NCBI RefSeq assembly: GCF_010672525.1
Contig: NZ_JAAHGH010000017.1
Location: 44,855 to 108,854, forward strand
Length of the DNA: 64,000 nucleotides
Reading direction: 5' to 3'
From: Okeania sp. SIO2B3
GTDB lineage: Bacteria; Cyanobacteriota; Cyanobacteriia; Cyanobacteriales; Microcoleaceae
Of this stretch, positions 17,601-27,157 are shown in pieces (position 1 is the first letter of the stretch; every line of letters begins with the position of its first letter). The notes beneath the pieces are model-generated. The model made no database searches and was not told where the DNA came from. It was given only the letters and a program-made list of their open reading frames with translations. A program made the translations under genes and the position numbers.

Positions 17601-17861
17601 TTATGTTTCATCTATAGTTCCAGGAGTATTTAAAACTGTAATCTGATGTTTTAAAGCTAACCCACTTCTAGGACGAATTTGTGCTTCTGTTCCTAATGGT
17701 AATTCTATGGCAATACCTGTATGAATTAATTGACTTTCTCCAGGATTAATAGTTAATTCATCAATAGAAAATAAATCCAATCCTGCATCTTGTGGATGTG
17801 CATAATAGGGAACAATTGCTGATTCATCTAATTTTTTAACTTTAAGTTTCATCATTTTCAA
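17601..17861 (-). pseudogene. Truncated dUTPase copy (5' two thirds)
   Basis: The 86 codons are almost identical to the N-terminal part of the neighbouring dut (motifs 1 and 2 and the start of motif 3). They end in TAA directly after GTIDET, before the catalytically essential YRGEIGI, motif 4 and the C-terminal arm. Identity is high and most changes cluster at the extreme N terminus ([13 protein letters not shown]), so the duplication is recent. An 'attttga' microsatellite (17571-17600) marks the break. The product could not be an active dUTPase. Confidence 0.85.
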
Positions 17862-18519
17862 TTACAACAGTTATCGAGTTAATGAGATACAAAATTTTAT
17901 TGTTCTAGGGAACAGGCAAAAAGGAAAATAAATTAATCTAATGTATCTCACCATCCTCAAAAGTGTAATACATCTTTTGCTAGTAAGACAGATGAGATTT
18001 AGGGAGCAAAAACACAAGTGAGAGCAGAATCTTGAGTTCATTTATCATCTAATAATTCCATTTTCCGAAAGAATTAGATTGATAGAAACTTCCCAATTTT
18101 GGCACTCCTGCAACCGTAATGGTATTGATTGAACTTGAGACAAATTACCTCAGCTCCAATTACGAAGAATAGAAGATGTATTTCGGTGTCTTTCCTACTC
18201 ACAGTTTTTTCCATTCCAGGTCTCCCCTACTCCCCTACTCCCCCACTCCCCATATTCCCCTCCTGGGAGGGGCCCGCGGGTGGGTCCCCCTACTCCCCAT
18301 ATTCCCCTTCTGGGAGCAAGGCTAATTCATTGCCTGGGGAGAATATTAATATGAAGTACATTTAATTGTGCAAATATACAAATATCTCCATCTCCCATCT
18401 CCCCATCCCCCCATCTCCCATCTCCACATCTCCCCATCAATTTTTCTAAGCGTGACAATAAATAGAACCTGCCCTCCACCGGAGGGGTTAGGGGTGGGTC
18501 CCCACTCCCCATCACTAAA
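17862..18519. other. Intergenic region with C-rich simple repeats
   Basis: It lies between thyX and the truncated dut copy, all on the minus strand. Bases about 18220-18520 are dominated by 'ctcccctactcccc' / 'atctccccatctccc' simple repeats and a 'ctccaccggaggggtta' hairpin, quite unlike the AT-rich surroundings. A segment 'attcattgcc...atttaattgtgcaaatataca' is an inverted relative of 23125-23200. No gene was recognised. Confidence 0.55.
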
Positions 18520-21500
18520 CTAAGGTGATAATTTACCTTTTCCTAGCCTATTTTTTTCATACCATTCTGCTATATTGGGCACCCAATCTTGAACATGAGG
18601 CCACATTAACTCACAAAGTTTTTGAATTTCTAATTGAGCATTCTTTTTAAAACGTAAATCCAAAAAATGTAGCAGACTCCGACAATTAAAACTCACAACA
18701 AAATGCTGACGATAATCAAAAGGAATTTTCCCTCTAGCGTGTTCTTCAGACATTCCCAATTCCATATCAATTTTGTATTTTTTAGCTGCCTCCAAACACC
18801 ACTGTAAATCTTGCTCTCTTTGTTCAGCAGAATAATAATATTTCTTCCCCTGACGGTCAGAATATTCTCCCACCGGACGTAAGTAAAAAGCAGTCTCTAT
18901 ATCCGTTTTTCCCTCTGCAACTGCAATAACTTTTCCCGAACAAAATCGATAACTTTGTACATCGAAAGAATTGTGAACAACTAAACCATTAGCTATAAAA
19001 TTATGCTCGGGATGTTCTACTTCAATATCATAAGTAATTTCTTTGCCAAACTTTTCAATAGATTCTATTCCTACAAAAACACCACAATTACAAGACAAAC
19101 TATTGTTTCTTATATTGTCAATTTTGTTGTCTTTACTAGAACCCCAGGCAAGGTTTTCTAACCTATTATCAAAACTATTTCCGTTTAAATGTCTGACTTC
19201 AAGTTGCTCATTTTCTCCCAATGGTTCAAAGTTTTCTATGACTAACCTATGTATATTTACTCGTGATACTGTACCAGACCCTATTCCATGACTTAAACTA
19301 GCAAATAAATAATCTTTAGATTTGCTCAGTTTTTTAATCTTAGAATTTGACAATAACTGAGAACGATCTCCCCTTCCTCCTCTAGGAAGATAAGAACGCA
19401 AACGACCCAAACTAGAAATTTCATATCCTTCATAATTTCTTACTGGCATCCACTTTTCATCTAACATTTCTTGTTCCATAAAACTAATTTCCTGTGGAGC
19501 AACTTTATTACCAGTTAATTGCACTTCACATAATTGAGTGCTACTGTTAAATTCCTTTAACCTTTTCCACCCTTGATTAGTCCAAAACTGGTGTTCCAAT
19601 GTAGCTCTTATTTCTTTACCAGAAACAGTTTTTATTGTGTAAGTTTCTTTTTCACCATTAATATAAATATTCGTTATTTTACTAGAAACAAGTTGGTTAG
19701 TTTTAGTATCTAAAGTCAAAATAGTACGCCTAGATATACTTTCTTGCATATATTTTGCATCATTAGAAGTTTGTTGATGTTTTCTCCCGTAATGCCATAA
19801 ATTAGCTAATTTTTCAATTGTTTCTTCATAATATTTCTCTCCTTTAGACAAAGACGAATGCCCAAATCTAACCCTTGTGTTACCCGACAAACAACAACCT
19901 ATTCTATGAGTTCTTGCTTGCTGCATAACACTATGGGGAAAAAAGCCACAATTAAAAGTAATTTGAGGATGCTCAATACACCCATAATGACCACGATCTC
20001 CTGCCAAAAGTCGCTTGACAATAATTTCCCCACATTTTGTTTCCGTAGGCCAATTATCTTGTTCGTCAAATACAAATCCTTCACTGTAGTTACCCTAAGC
20101 ATATAAATTACCTTATATACTCGGCTTCAGAACCGAACGTGAGACTTTCACCTCATTCGGCTCCTCAATTTAGGACTGCTGCCTTTGCTTGCAACGACTT
20201 CCGAGCGTCATGACAAAAGACATGACAGTGTAAATGTAGTACTTCTAGATTTTTATCGGTATTGTTTCCACCTCTAGCTTTGTGCTCAATGTGGTGTTTT
20301 TCCAATATATCTCCTAGTTTTGAAAGTTAGTCCGCATTCCGTACATTTTCCTTCTTATCTTTTAATGATTCTGGCTTTTTGAGAGTCTGAGGTTTTATAT
20401 TTATCCCCTAATCTCTTTGACCAATAATTATCATCTCCGTTGTAAGGGGAAGCATCTCCCTTGACTTTCACATACGTTTTACTCGCTTGTGTCTCGCGGT
20501 AATGAGGAAGTTTGATTATTCCCTCTTTTGACTTATAGGCAAAATTCCATTTGGTTTTACCTATAGTGAGCCAATATCTGTCCGCTATCCATCCCGCTGT
20601 TTTCTTCATTCTGCTTCTTCTACACGCCCATCTCCATAACCTTTTATAGATTAAGTAATCTAACTTGTTGAAGGCTTCCTTTGAATTGTGGTACGTATAG
20701 TAGTTACACCATCCTCTGATAATTGGTGTTAATTCTTTGATTAACACTTCCTGAGAATTTGCTCGATGTTTATGAATTACAGCAGCGATTTTGTCGTAGT
20801 GATTCTTGATGCTCTCTTTAGAAGGTTTGACTATTGTGGAGTATGGTTTTAGTTTTTCTGTGAACCTTGATTTAATTTTCTTGGATGTATGTTTTCCTTC
20901 TTTATATTGTCGGATATTACACCCTAAAAAGTTGAATCCTGGTTCTTGACCCTTATACCGTTCCAGTGTGTGAACTGTTCTGATATTAATGGGTTTGAGT
21001 TCTAGTCCCAATTCTCCTAACCACCTTTTGATTATTTCGGTACATTCTTCGACTACGGCTAATTTCTCATTAATGACTACGAAATCATCTGCGTACCTAA
21101 TTAGTTTAGGTACTGATACTCTTTCTCCGTAAATTCTTTCGCAATTACGGATACTACCGTCTTTTCTCCCAGGGAAATGTTCCTCTAGTATTTTTTCCAT
21201 TCCATGTAGTGCAATATTAACCAATAGTGGTGATATTACACCCCCTTGAGGAGTTCCAACTTCAGTTTCTTCTAGGAAGCCATCGTTAATGACTCCGGAT
21301 TTTAACCAAGCTTTTATTTGTCTCCTAAAATTGGGGAATGTGTCGATTTTCTCTAATAATTTATTGTGGTCTATCTTGTCAAAACATTGAGATATATCAG
21401 CGTCCAATACAAATTTTGGTTTGAACTGTATACATTTCCCGATCGCTGATATCGCATCATGTGTGCTTCTTCCGGGCCTAAATCCATAAGAGTTTGGTTC

Positions 21501-22714
21501 AAACTTTGCTTCCCATTCAGGTTCTAAAGCCTGTTTGAGCAAGACTTGTTTGGCTCGTTCCTCTATGGTTGGGATTCCTAAAGGTCTCTGTTCCTTCCTT
21601 CCAGGTTTGGGTATCCAAACTCTTTTGGTTGGCGTGCTTTTATGACTCAACTTTAGCTTTTGAGCTAACTTTAGTCTTTCTGAGGGACGAAGGAATTTCT
21701 TCCCATCTACCCCTGCTGTGTTTTTCCCTTTATTATCCTGTGTGACTCTTCTGACTGCGATGAGTCTTGCTGACCAAGATTTGACAAGAAGTTTTTGTAG
21801 TTTGCGGGCTAACCTCACATTTCCACTTTTAGAAGCATTATAGATTCGCTTTTGGAGCTTGAAGACGTTTTGTTCGGCTGTTTTCCAGTCGATGTCTTTC
21901 CATTCCAACGTTGATTTTATCTCGGTTCTGGACATATTTTACTCCTACTTAAGAACGTATAATTCCTAAATTGTGAATCTGTGGGCATATCCAACTCATT
22001 ACAAATTGGCATTAGCTTCGGATTCAATCCCATCTAAGGTGGCTTACGCTAGCTACTACTCAAAGATTCGACCACTTTAAGAGCCTATCCTTAGATTTAA
22101 TTCGTTCCCATTTCCCGTTGGTATCAGTTTTAGGGCCTTCCTTTTTGCCGAGGTTATTTTGGAGTACCGATAAATACCAAGACTCATATTTATCCCTTAA
22201 CCTTTGGTCGTTATTGACCGCTGCGTGTCAACCTAATTTCGCAACTTAATGCTCACGACAAATATAGAAGTTCACTTTCGTTACCCATGACTAAATGCTT
22301 GCGAAAAATTCCATTTAGGTTATGTTATTTTATCGCTTTTATACCCGCTTCAATGTCAGTAGTCGCTACCTGCTTAACATTGGGGTATATGCTGTCATCG
22401 AGGTACTTTCGAGAAGGGACTTGTCAAATCTTTATACCTATTTAACGTAGTTATATTAATTTTTTGTTAAATCTTGCCATAACCTGATGTTTATTGACTA
22501 TGTGACTCTGGTCATGATTTGACTCACCCTTACGGGAAATGAGTTGTCTCGGTATCGGGTTTTATCCCTTCCCTATTGACCCGCCTTTCTGTTGAAAAGA
22601 AGGTGCTGAGGTTATTACACCTCAAACGAACCGCACATCTTGATGCAAAGCTGCATAAATTACCTGTTGAGGATTTAGAGTTTTAGCAATTACTTCTACC
22701 CGAAATTTATCCAT
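18520..22714 (-). CDS. thyX: Flavin-dependent thymidylate synthase, split by a group II intron and an intein
   Basis: ThyX methylates dUMP to dTMP using methylenetetrahydrofolate and FAD. Exon 1 (22637-22714) encodes 26 residues, MDKFRVEVIAKTLNPQQ then VIYAALHQD. Exon 2 (18520-20088) continues in frame with YSEGFVFDEQDNWPTETKCG and runs to LGKGKLSP. The joined product is 548 residues: 240 of ThyX plus a 308-residue intein (18970-19893) inserted between RTHRIGC and SFDVQSYRF, inside the substrate-binding signature. Both RNA splicing and protein splicing are needed for function. Junctions were placed by frame continuity, GUGCG at the intron 5' end, and domain V/VI at the 3' end. dut and a dCMP deaminase lie downstream. 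Confidence 0.92.
18970..19893 (-). other. HNH-bearing intein in ThyX (308 residues)
   Basis: The N-terminal splice block starts at Cys1 (CLSGNTRVRFG). Block B is near ATLEHQFWTNQGW, with the TxxH-like 'LEH'. The C-terminal blocks are 'ITYDIEVEHPEHNFIANGLV' then VHN, followed by Ser+1 of the extein. The central part carries a NUMOD4 motif (EKWMPVRNYEGYEISSLGRL) and an HNH_3-type endonuclease (NIHRLVIENFEPL...VRHLNGNSFDNRLENLAWG). All splicing residues (Cys1, penultimate His, terminal Asn, Ser+1) are present, so splicing should be active and the endonuclease may be too. Confidence 0.92.
20165..20354 (-). pseudogene. Remnant of the intron-encoded HNH endonuclease domain
   Basis: Immediately after the maturase TAA the same frame reads EGKCTECGLTFKTR. 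After a shift near 20300-20310 another frame reads EKHHIEHKARGGNNTDKN then LEVLHLHCH. Together these form the typical zinc-binding HNH module (CxxC...HHIxxxxxGG...NL..LHxxCH) that normally ends such maturases. One in-frame stop and one frameshift separate it from the RT, so endonuclease-driven homing should be impaired. Confidence 0.85.
20355..21935 (-). CDS. ltrA: Group II intron reverse transcriptase/maturase, HNH tail lost
   Basis: The 526-residue protein starts with an N-terminal RT0-like region (MSRTEIKSTLEWKDIDW). The reverse transcriptase core has KRVWIPKPG, RPLGIPTIEERAKQ, NSYGFRPGRSTHDA, DADISQCFD, GTPQGGVISPLLVNI and the catalytic LIRYADDF. The maturase (X/GIIM) domain follows with IIRGWCNYY. 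The type resembles the chloroplast-like (CL) class common in cyanobacteria. The frame stops at TAA just before an HNH endonuclease domain that is still visible in the DNA downstream (20165-20354). Maturase and RT activities look intact. Confidence 0.92.
   Translation of the reverse strand: MSRTEIKSTLEWKDIDWKTAEQNVFKLQKRIYNASKSGNVRLARKLQKLLVKSWSARLIAVRRVTQDNKGKNTAGVDGKKFLRPSERLKLAQKLKLSHKSTPTKRVWIPKPGRKEQRPLGIPTIEERAKQVLLKQALEPEWEAKFEPNSYGFRPGRSTHDAISAIGKCIQFKPKFVLDADISQCFDKIDHNKLLEKIDTFPNFRRQIKAWLKSGVINDGFLEETEVGTPQGGVISPLLVNIALHGMEKILEEHFPGRKDGSIRNCERIYGERVSVPKLIRYADDFVVINEKLAVVEECTEIIKRWLGELGLELKPINIRTVHTLERYKGQEPGFNFLGCNIRQYKEGKHTSKKIKSRFTEKLKPYSTIVKPSKESIKNHYDKIAAVIHKHRANSQEVLIKELTPIIRGWCNYYTYHNSKEAFNKLDYLIYKRLWRWACRRSRMKKTAGWIADRYWLTIGKTKWNFAYKSKEGIIKLPHYRETQASKTYVKVKGDASPYNGDDNYWSKRLGDKYKTSDSQKARIIKR
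22637..22714 (-). other. thyX: thyX exon 1
   Basis: The ATG is at 22712-22714 and the exon ends with codon GAT (Asp26), directly before the intron's GTGCGG. The exon is a whole number of codons, and ALHQD joins naturally to the exon 2 start YSEGFV. Confidence 0.88.
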
Positions 22715-23209
22715 AAAATTTTTCCTGATAGTCTTATTAGTTGATTGATATCCAAGAACAATTAGTTATTAAAGCATCCTAAGATTGACTATCTAAAAAG
22801 TGATAGATTTTTCTTATTTTTGACTTTTAACTCAAACAAATGATACTTTCCCACCGTTTTACATAAGCTTTACGCCACTGAGTTACACGCTACCCAAATT
22901 CGCAAAGGAAGTAAAGTTACTTACATTTCTCACCTTTTATATAGAATACGGTTATATAGTATATGTTTATAAATATACTTCAAGCCTTCAATCTCCCCTA
23001 CTCCCCACATTCCCCAGGGTCTATTTATTGTCACCAGAGAAAAAAGGGAGAGGGGGAAGAGGGGGGAGAGGGGGAAGAGGGGGAACTCAAAAAAATATAG
23101 GGTTGTAAATATTCTCGCTACGACAAAGAATTAGCCCAGGGGAGATGGGGAGATTTGTATATTTGCACAATTAAATGTATTTTTTATGAATATTCTCGCT
23201 ACGACAATG

Positions 23210-23360
23210 GGCGTTGCTGATTTTGGGTATGATGCAAGCCCCCCTAGCCGCCCAAAATTGGGGGGAATAAAACTCTAAAAGTCCCCCACGCATTGGGGGA
23301 TGCGCGGGGGCTTGACCAGAATCAAACAATCGCACATTCATACTTCAATTCAGCAATGCC
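23210..23360. mobile_element. MITE family B, copy 2, with perfect 8-bp target duplication
   Basis: A 151-bp element runs from GGCGTTGCTGA to TCAGCAATGCC, with an internal hairpin rich in 'cccccc...gggggg'. It is flanked by CGACAATG at 23202-23209 and 23361-23368. A related uninterrupted site, 'ctcgctacgacaaagaattagcc', is present about 90 bp upstream (near 23113). Confidence 0.85.
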
Positions 23361-23521
23361 CGACAATGAATTAGCCATGCCCACATTCCTCTCCTGGGAG
23401 GGGTCCGCGGGTGGGTTTACTCCTACCCCATACCAAAAGACTTTCCATAAGCAAACCCTAATTATTTCAGATATGGGCGTTGAAACTATTTGTGACATCT
23501 TTAAAGTGAATTGGTATTAGT

Positions 23522-23720
23522 ATTGCCCTTGAATATGAAGCAGATGAGGATGAGGCCATAACAGCAGTACTTCATAATGCGATAGAAGATCTAGGTGGAG
23601 CACCTATTCGGACAGAAATTAGACTACGGTTTGGAGAGAGTAACAAAAATAGTAGATGGTTGTACCGATACGGATACAACTAAACCTCCTAGAGGAGAAC
23701 GTAATGTTCTGTATAAATAA
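23522..23720 (+). pseudogene. Fragment of an HD-domain (RelA/SpoT hydrolase-like) protein
   Basis: The first frame reads IALEYEADEDEAITAVLHNA then IEDLGGAPIRTEIRLRFGES. After a single-base shift the next frame gives VTKIVDGCTDTDTTKPPRGE and a stop. The LLH-D-AIED pattern, with the HD aspartate here changed to Asn (LHNAIED), matches the core of HD-domain phosphohydrolases annotated as guanosine polyphosphate hydrolase-like. Both gene ends are missing, so this is a dead fragment. Confidence 0.75.
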
Positions 23721-24065
23721 GTTTTCAATATACATATTTAATATAAGTAGTGAATTTAATTATGTAACCTTGAGTTTACAGGAGAATTATGAAGTACTGA
23801 TGAAGATAATCTGGCTTTTAGGCAAAAAGTTTTAAAGTTTTCGTAAAGTTTCTGGAAATTACTTGAAATTGCCGATGTCGATTGTTAGGATAACAAGTAA
23901 TAAAAACACGTTAAATCAATGCTTACTACAAGCAATTAACGGTTGGATTCACAACCTATACTTTTGTGAATTCAAGTATATTTCGTAATTTTATTTATCT
24001 GCAAGTAAAATTGCGTGACCAAATGTAATAGCAGAAATTTATGAGGTTCTAAAGAGGTTTGAATT

Positions 24066-25409
24066 ATGGTTGAATCATTTACTTTAACTAACAATTACGA
24101 AAGACAGCTGTTTGATGTAAAGAGCAATAAGAAGCTAGAAATCATCAATTATAAATCTAAAAGCGCTGCTTCTCCTTTAAATATTTTATTTCTAATTCCT
24201 CATCCTTTTTATCAAGACCGAGGTTCACCTATTGCTGATAACTTAGTTTTAAAATTTTTATCAGAAAAGAACGATAAAGTTGATGTAGTAACCTATCCAG
24301 AAGGGAAAGATGTTGACTATAAAAATACTAATATATACCGTACAATCAACATCCCATTTGTCAAAAATGTACGTCCTGGATTTTCTTGGAAGAAAATTAT
24401 TTATGACCTATTAATGTTCCTAGAAGTAGCTAAACTACTTTCCCAGAAACGTTATAGTTTAATTCATGCTGTAGAAGAATCAGTATTTATCGCATTACTA
24501 CTAAAATTTTTGTTTAAGACTCCCTACATCTATGATATGGATTCTTCTTTATCTCAGCAAATGGTCGAAAAATATCCGTTTCTTTCACCTTTTATTTCTG
24601 TTTTAAAATGGCTGGAAAAACACGCAGTAAAAAATGCAGAAGTTGTAGTTCCAGTATGTCAAGCTTTGGCTAATAATATCAATCAATATCAACCCAAAAA
24701 GGTTGTACTATTACCAGATGTTTCTTTGTTAAATGAAAAACAAGTTGCAACTAAACAGAATCTCAGAAAAGAGCTAAAAATTAGCAATACAATGCTAATG
24801 TATGTGGGCAATTTAGAACAATATCAAGGTATAGATTTACTGCTAGATAGTTTTGCTTTAGCACTAAAACAAACAAAAAAAGTAGATTTAGTGATAGTAG
24901 GAGGAGAGCAAGAAGATATTAAAAAATATCAAAATAAAGCCAAAAAGTTAGGAATTAAAGAAAAAGTACATTTTTTAGGAAAAAAACCTGCTAGCGAACT
25001 AGGAAATTATCTCGCTCAAGCTGACGTTTTAGTATCTCCTCGGACCAAAGGTAAGAATACACCAATGAAAATATATTCTTATCTTGATAGTGGTAAAGCT
25101 GTATTGGCAACTAATTTACCAACTCATACTCAGGTATTAGACAACAAAACAGCAATGTTATCTCACCCTAATCCTCAAGATTTTTCTAAAGGAATAATTT
25201 CTCTAACTAAAGACCGTGAATTCAGATTAAAATTAGGGGAAGCAGGTAAAATGATGGTTCAGAAAAAACATAGTTATGCTGCTTTTTGTGAAAAATTAGG
25301 TAGTCTCTACAATGAAGTGAAAGAAACAATTAACTCTGATCAACATCAGAAAGGAGACTCAGAAAAAATGCTTATGCTTGTGGAATCAGGAGATTATCAA
25401 GTATCTTAA
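24066..25409 (+). CDS. Glycosyltransferase family 4
   Basis: The 447-residue GT-B-type enzyme has an N-terminal domain with ILFLIPHPFYQDRGSPIAD and an acceptor-binding region. The C-terminal Rossmann half has LMYVGNLEQYQGIDLLL (about residue 240) and the nucleotide-sugar segment SPRTKGKNTPMKIYSYLDSG. It transfers a sugar from an activated donor in envelope glycan synthesis; donor and acceptor cannot be told. The ATG at 24066 has 'aaagagg' upstream. It is the first gene of a tight operon running to about 30075 (gaps 45, 26, 4, 45 and 55 bp). Confidence 0.9.
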   Translation: MVESFTLTNNYERQLFDVKSNKKLEIINYKSKSAASPLNILFLIPHPFYQDRGSPIADNLVLKFLSEKNDKVDVVTYPEGKDVDYKNTNIYRTINIPFVKNVRPGFSWKKIIYDLLMFLEVAKLLSQKRYSLIHAVEESVFIALLLKFLFKTPYIYDMDSSLSQQMVEKYPFLSPFISVLKWLEKHAVKNAEVVVPVCQALANNINQYQPKKVVLLPDVSLLNEKQVATKQNLRKELKISNTMLMYVGNLEQYQGIDLLLDSFALALKQTKKVDLVIVGGEQEDIKKYQNKAKKLGIKEKVHFLGKKPASELGNYLAQADVLVSPRTKGKNTPMKIYSYLDSGKAVLATNLPTHTQVLDNKTAMLSHPNPQDFSKGIISLTKDREFRLKLGEAGKMMVQKKHSYAAFCEKLGSLYNEVKETINSDQHQKGDSEKMLMLVESGDYQVS

Positions 25410-25454
25410 GGTTAGTAAAGTTATCTTCATCTACATCCTTAGATTTCAGATGTT

Positions 25455-27131
25455 ATGGAAAGAAATTTAACAGAACTAACTAATCAAGTTTACGATGTAC
25501 TGGTAATAGGTGGAGGAATATACGGAGCTACTCTAGCCAGGGAAGCAAGTCTGCGTGGCCTCTCTGTAGCCCTTGTAGAAAAAAATGATTTTGGTGCGGC
25601 GACTTCTGCTAATAGCTTAAAAACTATTCACGGAGGACTGCGATATCTACAAAATGCCGATTTTAAGCGGATGCGAGAGTCAATTCACGAACGCACCACT
25701 TTAATGAAAATAGCACCCCATCTTATTCATCCACTGCCAGTGTTGATCCCTACTTATGGACATGGGTTGAAGGGAAAAGAAGCTTTGTCTGTAGCATTAG
25801 CAGTCAATGACTTGGTAAGTTGCGATCGCAATAGACTCCTAGACCAACAAAAACATATTCCTAACGGTGGTGTCATTTCTTTTGAGAAATGTTTGGAGTT
25901 ACTTCCTGGTATTTCAACTCAAGGTTTAACTGGTGGGGCAATATTCCACGATGCTCAAGTCTACAACTCAGAAAGATTAACTATTTCATTTCTACATTCT
26001 GCTCACCAAGCAGGGGCAAGTTTAGCAAATTATGTCGAAGTTACTGGGTTTATCCAAAATAATAATCGTATCAATGGAGTAACAGTAACAGACAAACTCA
26101 CTGAAAATCAGTTTGACATCCGCGCCAAAACAGTTATCAATACCTGTGGAGCATGGGTAAATAAAATTCTAGGTATGGTCAACCAACAACAGCGATCGCC
26201 TTTTGGTTTGGCTAAAGCGATGAATTTAGTTACCACTCGCCCTCTATTTGAAAAATATGCAGTAGGTATTACCAGTAAAAATAGTTCTGCTGACTCAGAT
26301 GCTATAGTTAACAAAGGTAGTCGCTTTCTATTTATTTCTCCTTGGCGTGGGCGCTCAATTATTGGTACAGAGTATGCCGTTTATAGTCAAGACCCAGATA
26401 ATTTCCAAATAACAGAAGCAGATATCAGTCAATTTCTGGCTGCCATCAACCAAGCATACCCACCAGCAAAACTAAAGCGGGAAGAGATTTCATTTGTACA
26501 TGGGGGAATGTTACCAACAACTAATATTAACTCCAAAACAGGCGAACCCATCTTAGCAAAACATTATCAAATTTTTGACCATTCCCAAACTGGATTATTA
26601 GGTTTAATTTCAGTAGTCGGAGTGAAATATACCACTGCCAGAGATGTAGCTGAAAAAGTAGTTAATTATTTGTTCAAATCATTAGGAAAAAAATCTCCCA
26701 AGTCAGTTTCATCAGTTACATCTATATATGGTGGAGAAATAGAAAACTTTACTGATTTTTTACAGAATACTATTGTAGAAAAGCGGTCGAAAGGTTTAAC
26801 AGAATTAAGAATTCGTCGCCTAGTTTATACCTACGGCTCTGCTTATCCAAAAGTTCTTAATTATTTGGAAAATTATGAGAGCGAATGGGCAATTGTTAAA
26901 GCCGAAATTCTCCACGCTATTCATCAAGAAATGGCTTATAAATTAAGTGATGTAATATTTCGACGTACAGAATTAGGTAGTGCTGGATATCCAGGAGATG
27001 AAACTATTAAATTTTGTGCTGAAGTAATGAGTAAAGAATTAAGCTGGAGTTCGACTAAATTAGAGGAAGAAGTACAGGAAATTAAGAATAAGTTTGGAAT
27101 TACTTCGGCTATAGTAGCATCAAATTTTTAA
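25455..27131 (+). CDS. glpD: FAD-dependent glycerol-3-phosphate dehydrogenase (GlpD/GlpA-like)
   Basis: The 558-residue protein has an N-terminal FAD dinucleotide motif (IGGGIYGATLAREA, Gly19-Gly24). Family signatures are SANSLKTIHGGLRYL, RSIIGTEYAVY and GVKYTTARDVAEK, with a C-terminal helical domain. GlpD oxidises glycerol-3-phosphate to dihydroxyacetone phosphate and passes electrons to quinone. Its position second in a glycan operon is unusual. It may be a specialised paralog acting on a glycerol-phosphate or related product of the cluster, so the symbol reflects family membership, not proven housekeeping function. Confidence 0.85.
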   Translation: MERNLTELTNQVYDVLVIGGGIYGATLAREASLRGLSVALVEKNDFGAATSANSLKTIHGGLRYLQNADFKRMRESIHERTTLMKIAPHLIHPLPVLIPTYGHGLKGKEALSVALAVNDLVSCDRNRLLDQQKHIPNGGVISFEKCLELLPGISTQGLTGGAIFHDAQVYNSERLTISFLHSAHQAGASLANYVEVTGFIQNNNRINGVTVTDKLTENQFDIRAKTVINTCGAWVNKILGMVNQQQRSPFGLAKAMNLVTTRPLFEKYAVGITSKNSSADSDAIVNKGSRFLFISPWRGRSIIGTEYAVYSQDPDNFQITEADISQFLAAINQAYPPAKLKREEISFVHGGMLPTTNINSKTGEPILAKHYQIFDHSQTGLLGLISVVGVKYTTARDVAEKVVNYLFKSLGKKSPKSVSSVTSIYGGEIENFTDFLQNTIVEKRSKGLTELRIRRLVYTYGSAYPKVLNYLENYESEWAIVKAEILHAIHQEMAYKLSDVIFRRTELGSAGYPGDETIKFCAEVMSKELSWSSTKLEEEVQEIKNKFGITSAIVASNF

Positions 27132-27157
27132 GACTAAAATGCAATTTAATTTTAATT

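Larger units (their letters stand above)
20089..22636 (-). mobile_element. Group II intron in thyX, encoding a reverse transcriptase
   Basis: The 2548-bp element starts GTGCG (consensus GUGYG) at 22636 and ends GGTAAC at 20089. Domain V is at 20128-20163: a 36-nt hairpin GAGCCGAATGAGG...CACGTTCGGTTCTG, matching the catalytic domain V pattern. Domain VI (20089-20127) has a candidate branch A eight nucleotides from the 3' end. About 700 nt upstream of the ORF (21936-22636) form domains I-III. The protein gene sits in the usual domain IV position. The insertion is in the sense orientation, as required for splicing. Confidence 0.92.
22715..24065. other. Repeat-rich region between thyX and the glycan cluster
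   Basis: It contains the thyX promoter side (22715-22900) and G/A-rich simple repeats ('gggagaggggga', about 23038-23090). A repeat reading 'gcacaattaaatgta...atgaatattctcgctacgacaa' occurs twice (about 23105 and 23165-23209). MITE family B copy 2 (23210-23360), a decayed HD-domain gene fragment (23522-23720), and the leader of the glycosyltransferase operon follow. The frame at 23293-23520 spans MITE and repeat sequence and is not credible. Confidence 0.6.

Noticed and set aside
18129..18515. Proline/glycine-rich frames on both strands
   Set aside because: They come from C-rich simple repeats ('ctcccctactcccc'); composition, not coding, explains them.
18520..20007. Taking the thyX open frame as a complete gene starting at 20007
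   Set aside because: The TTG there is internal. Codons continue upstream to 20088, where they meet the group II intron, and exon 1 lies at 22637-22714.
23293..23520. 75-codon open frame
   Set aside because: It spans the right end of MITE B copy 2 and simple repeats and has no recognisable protein features.
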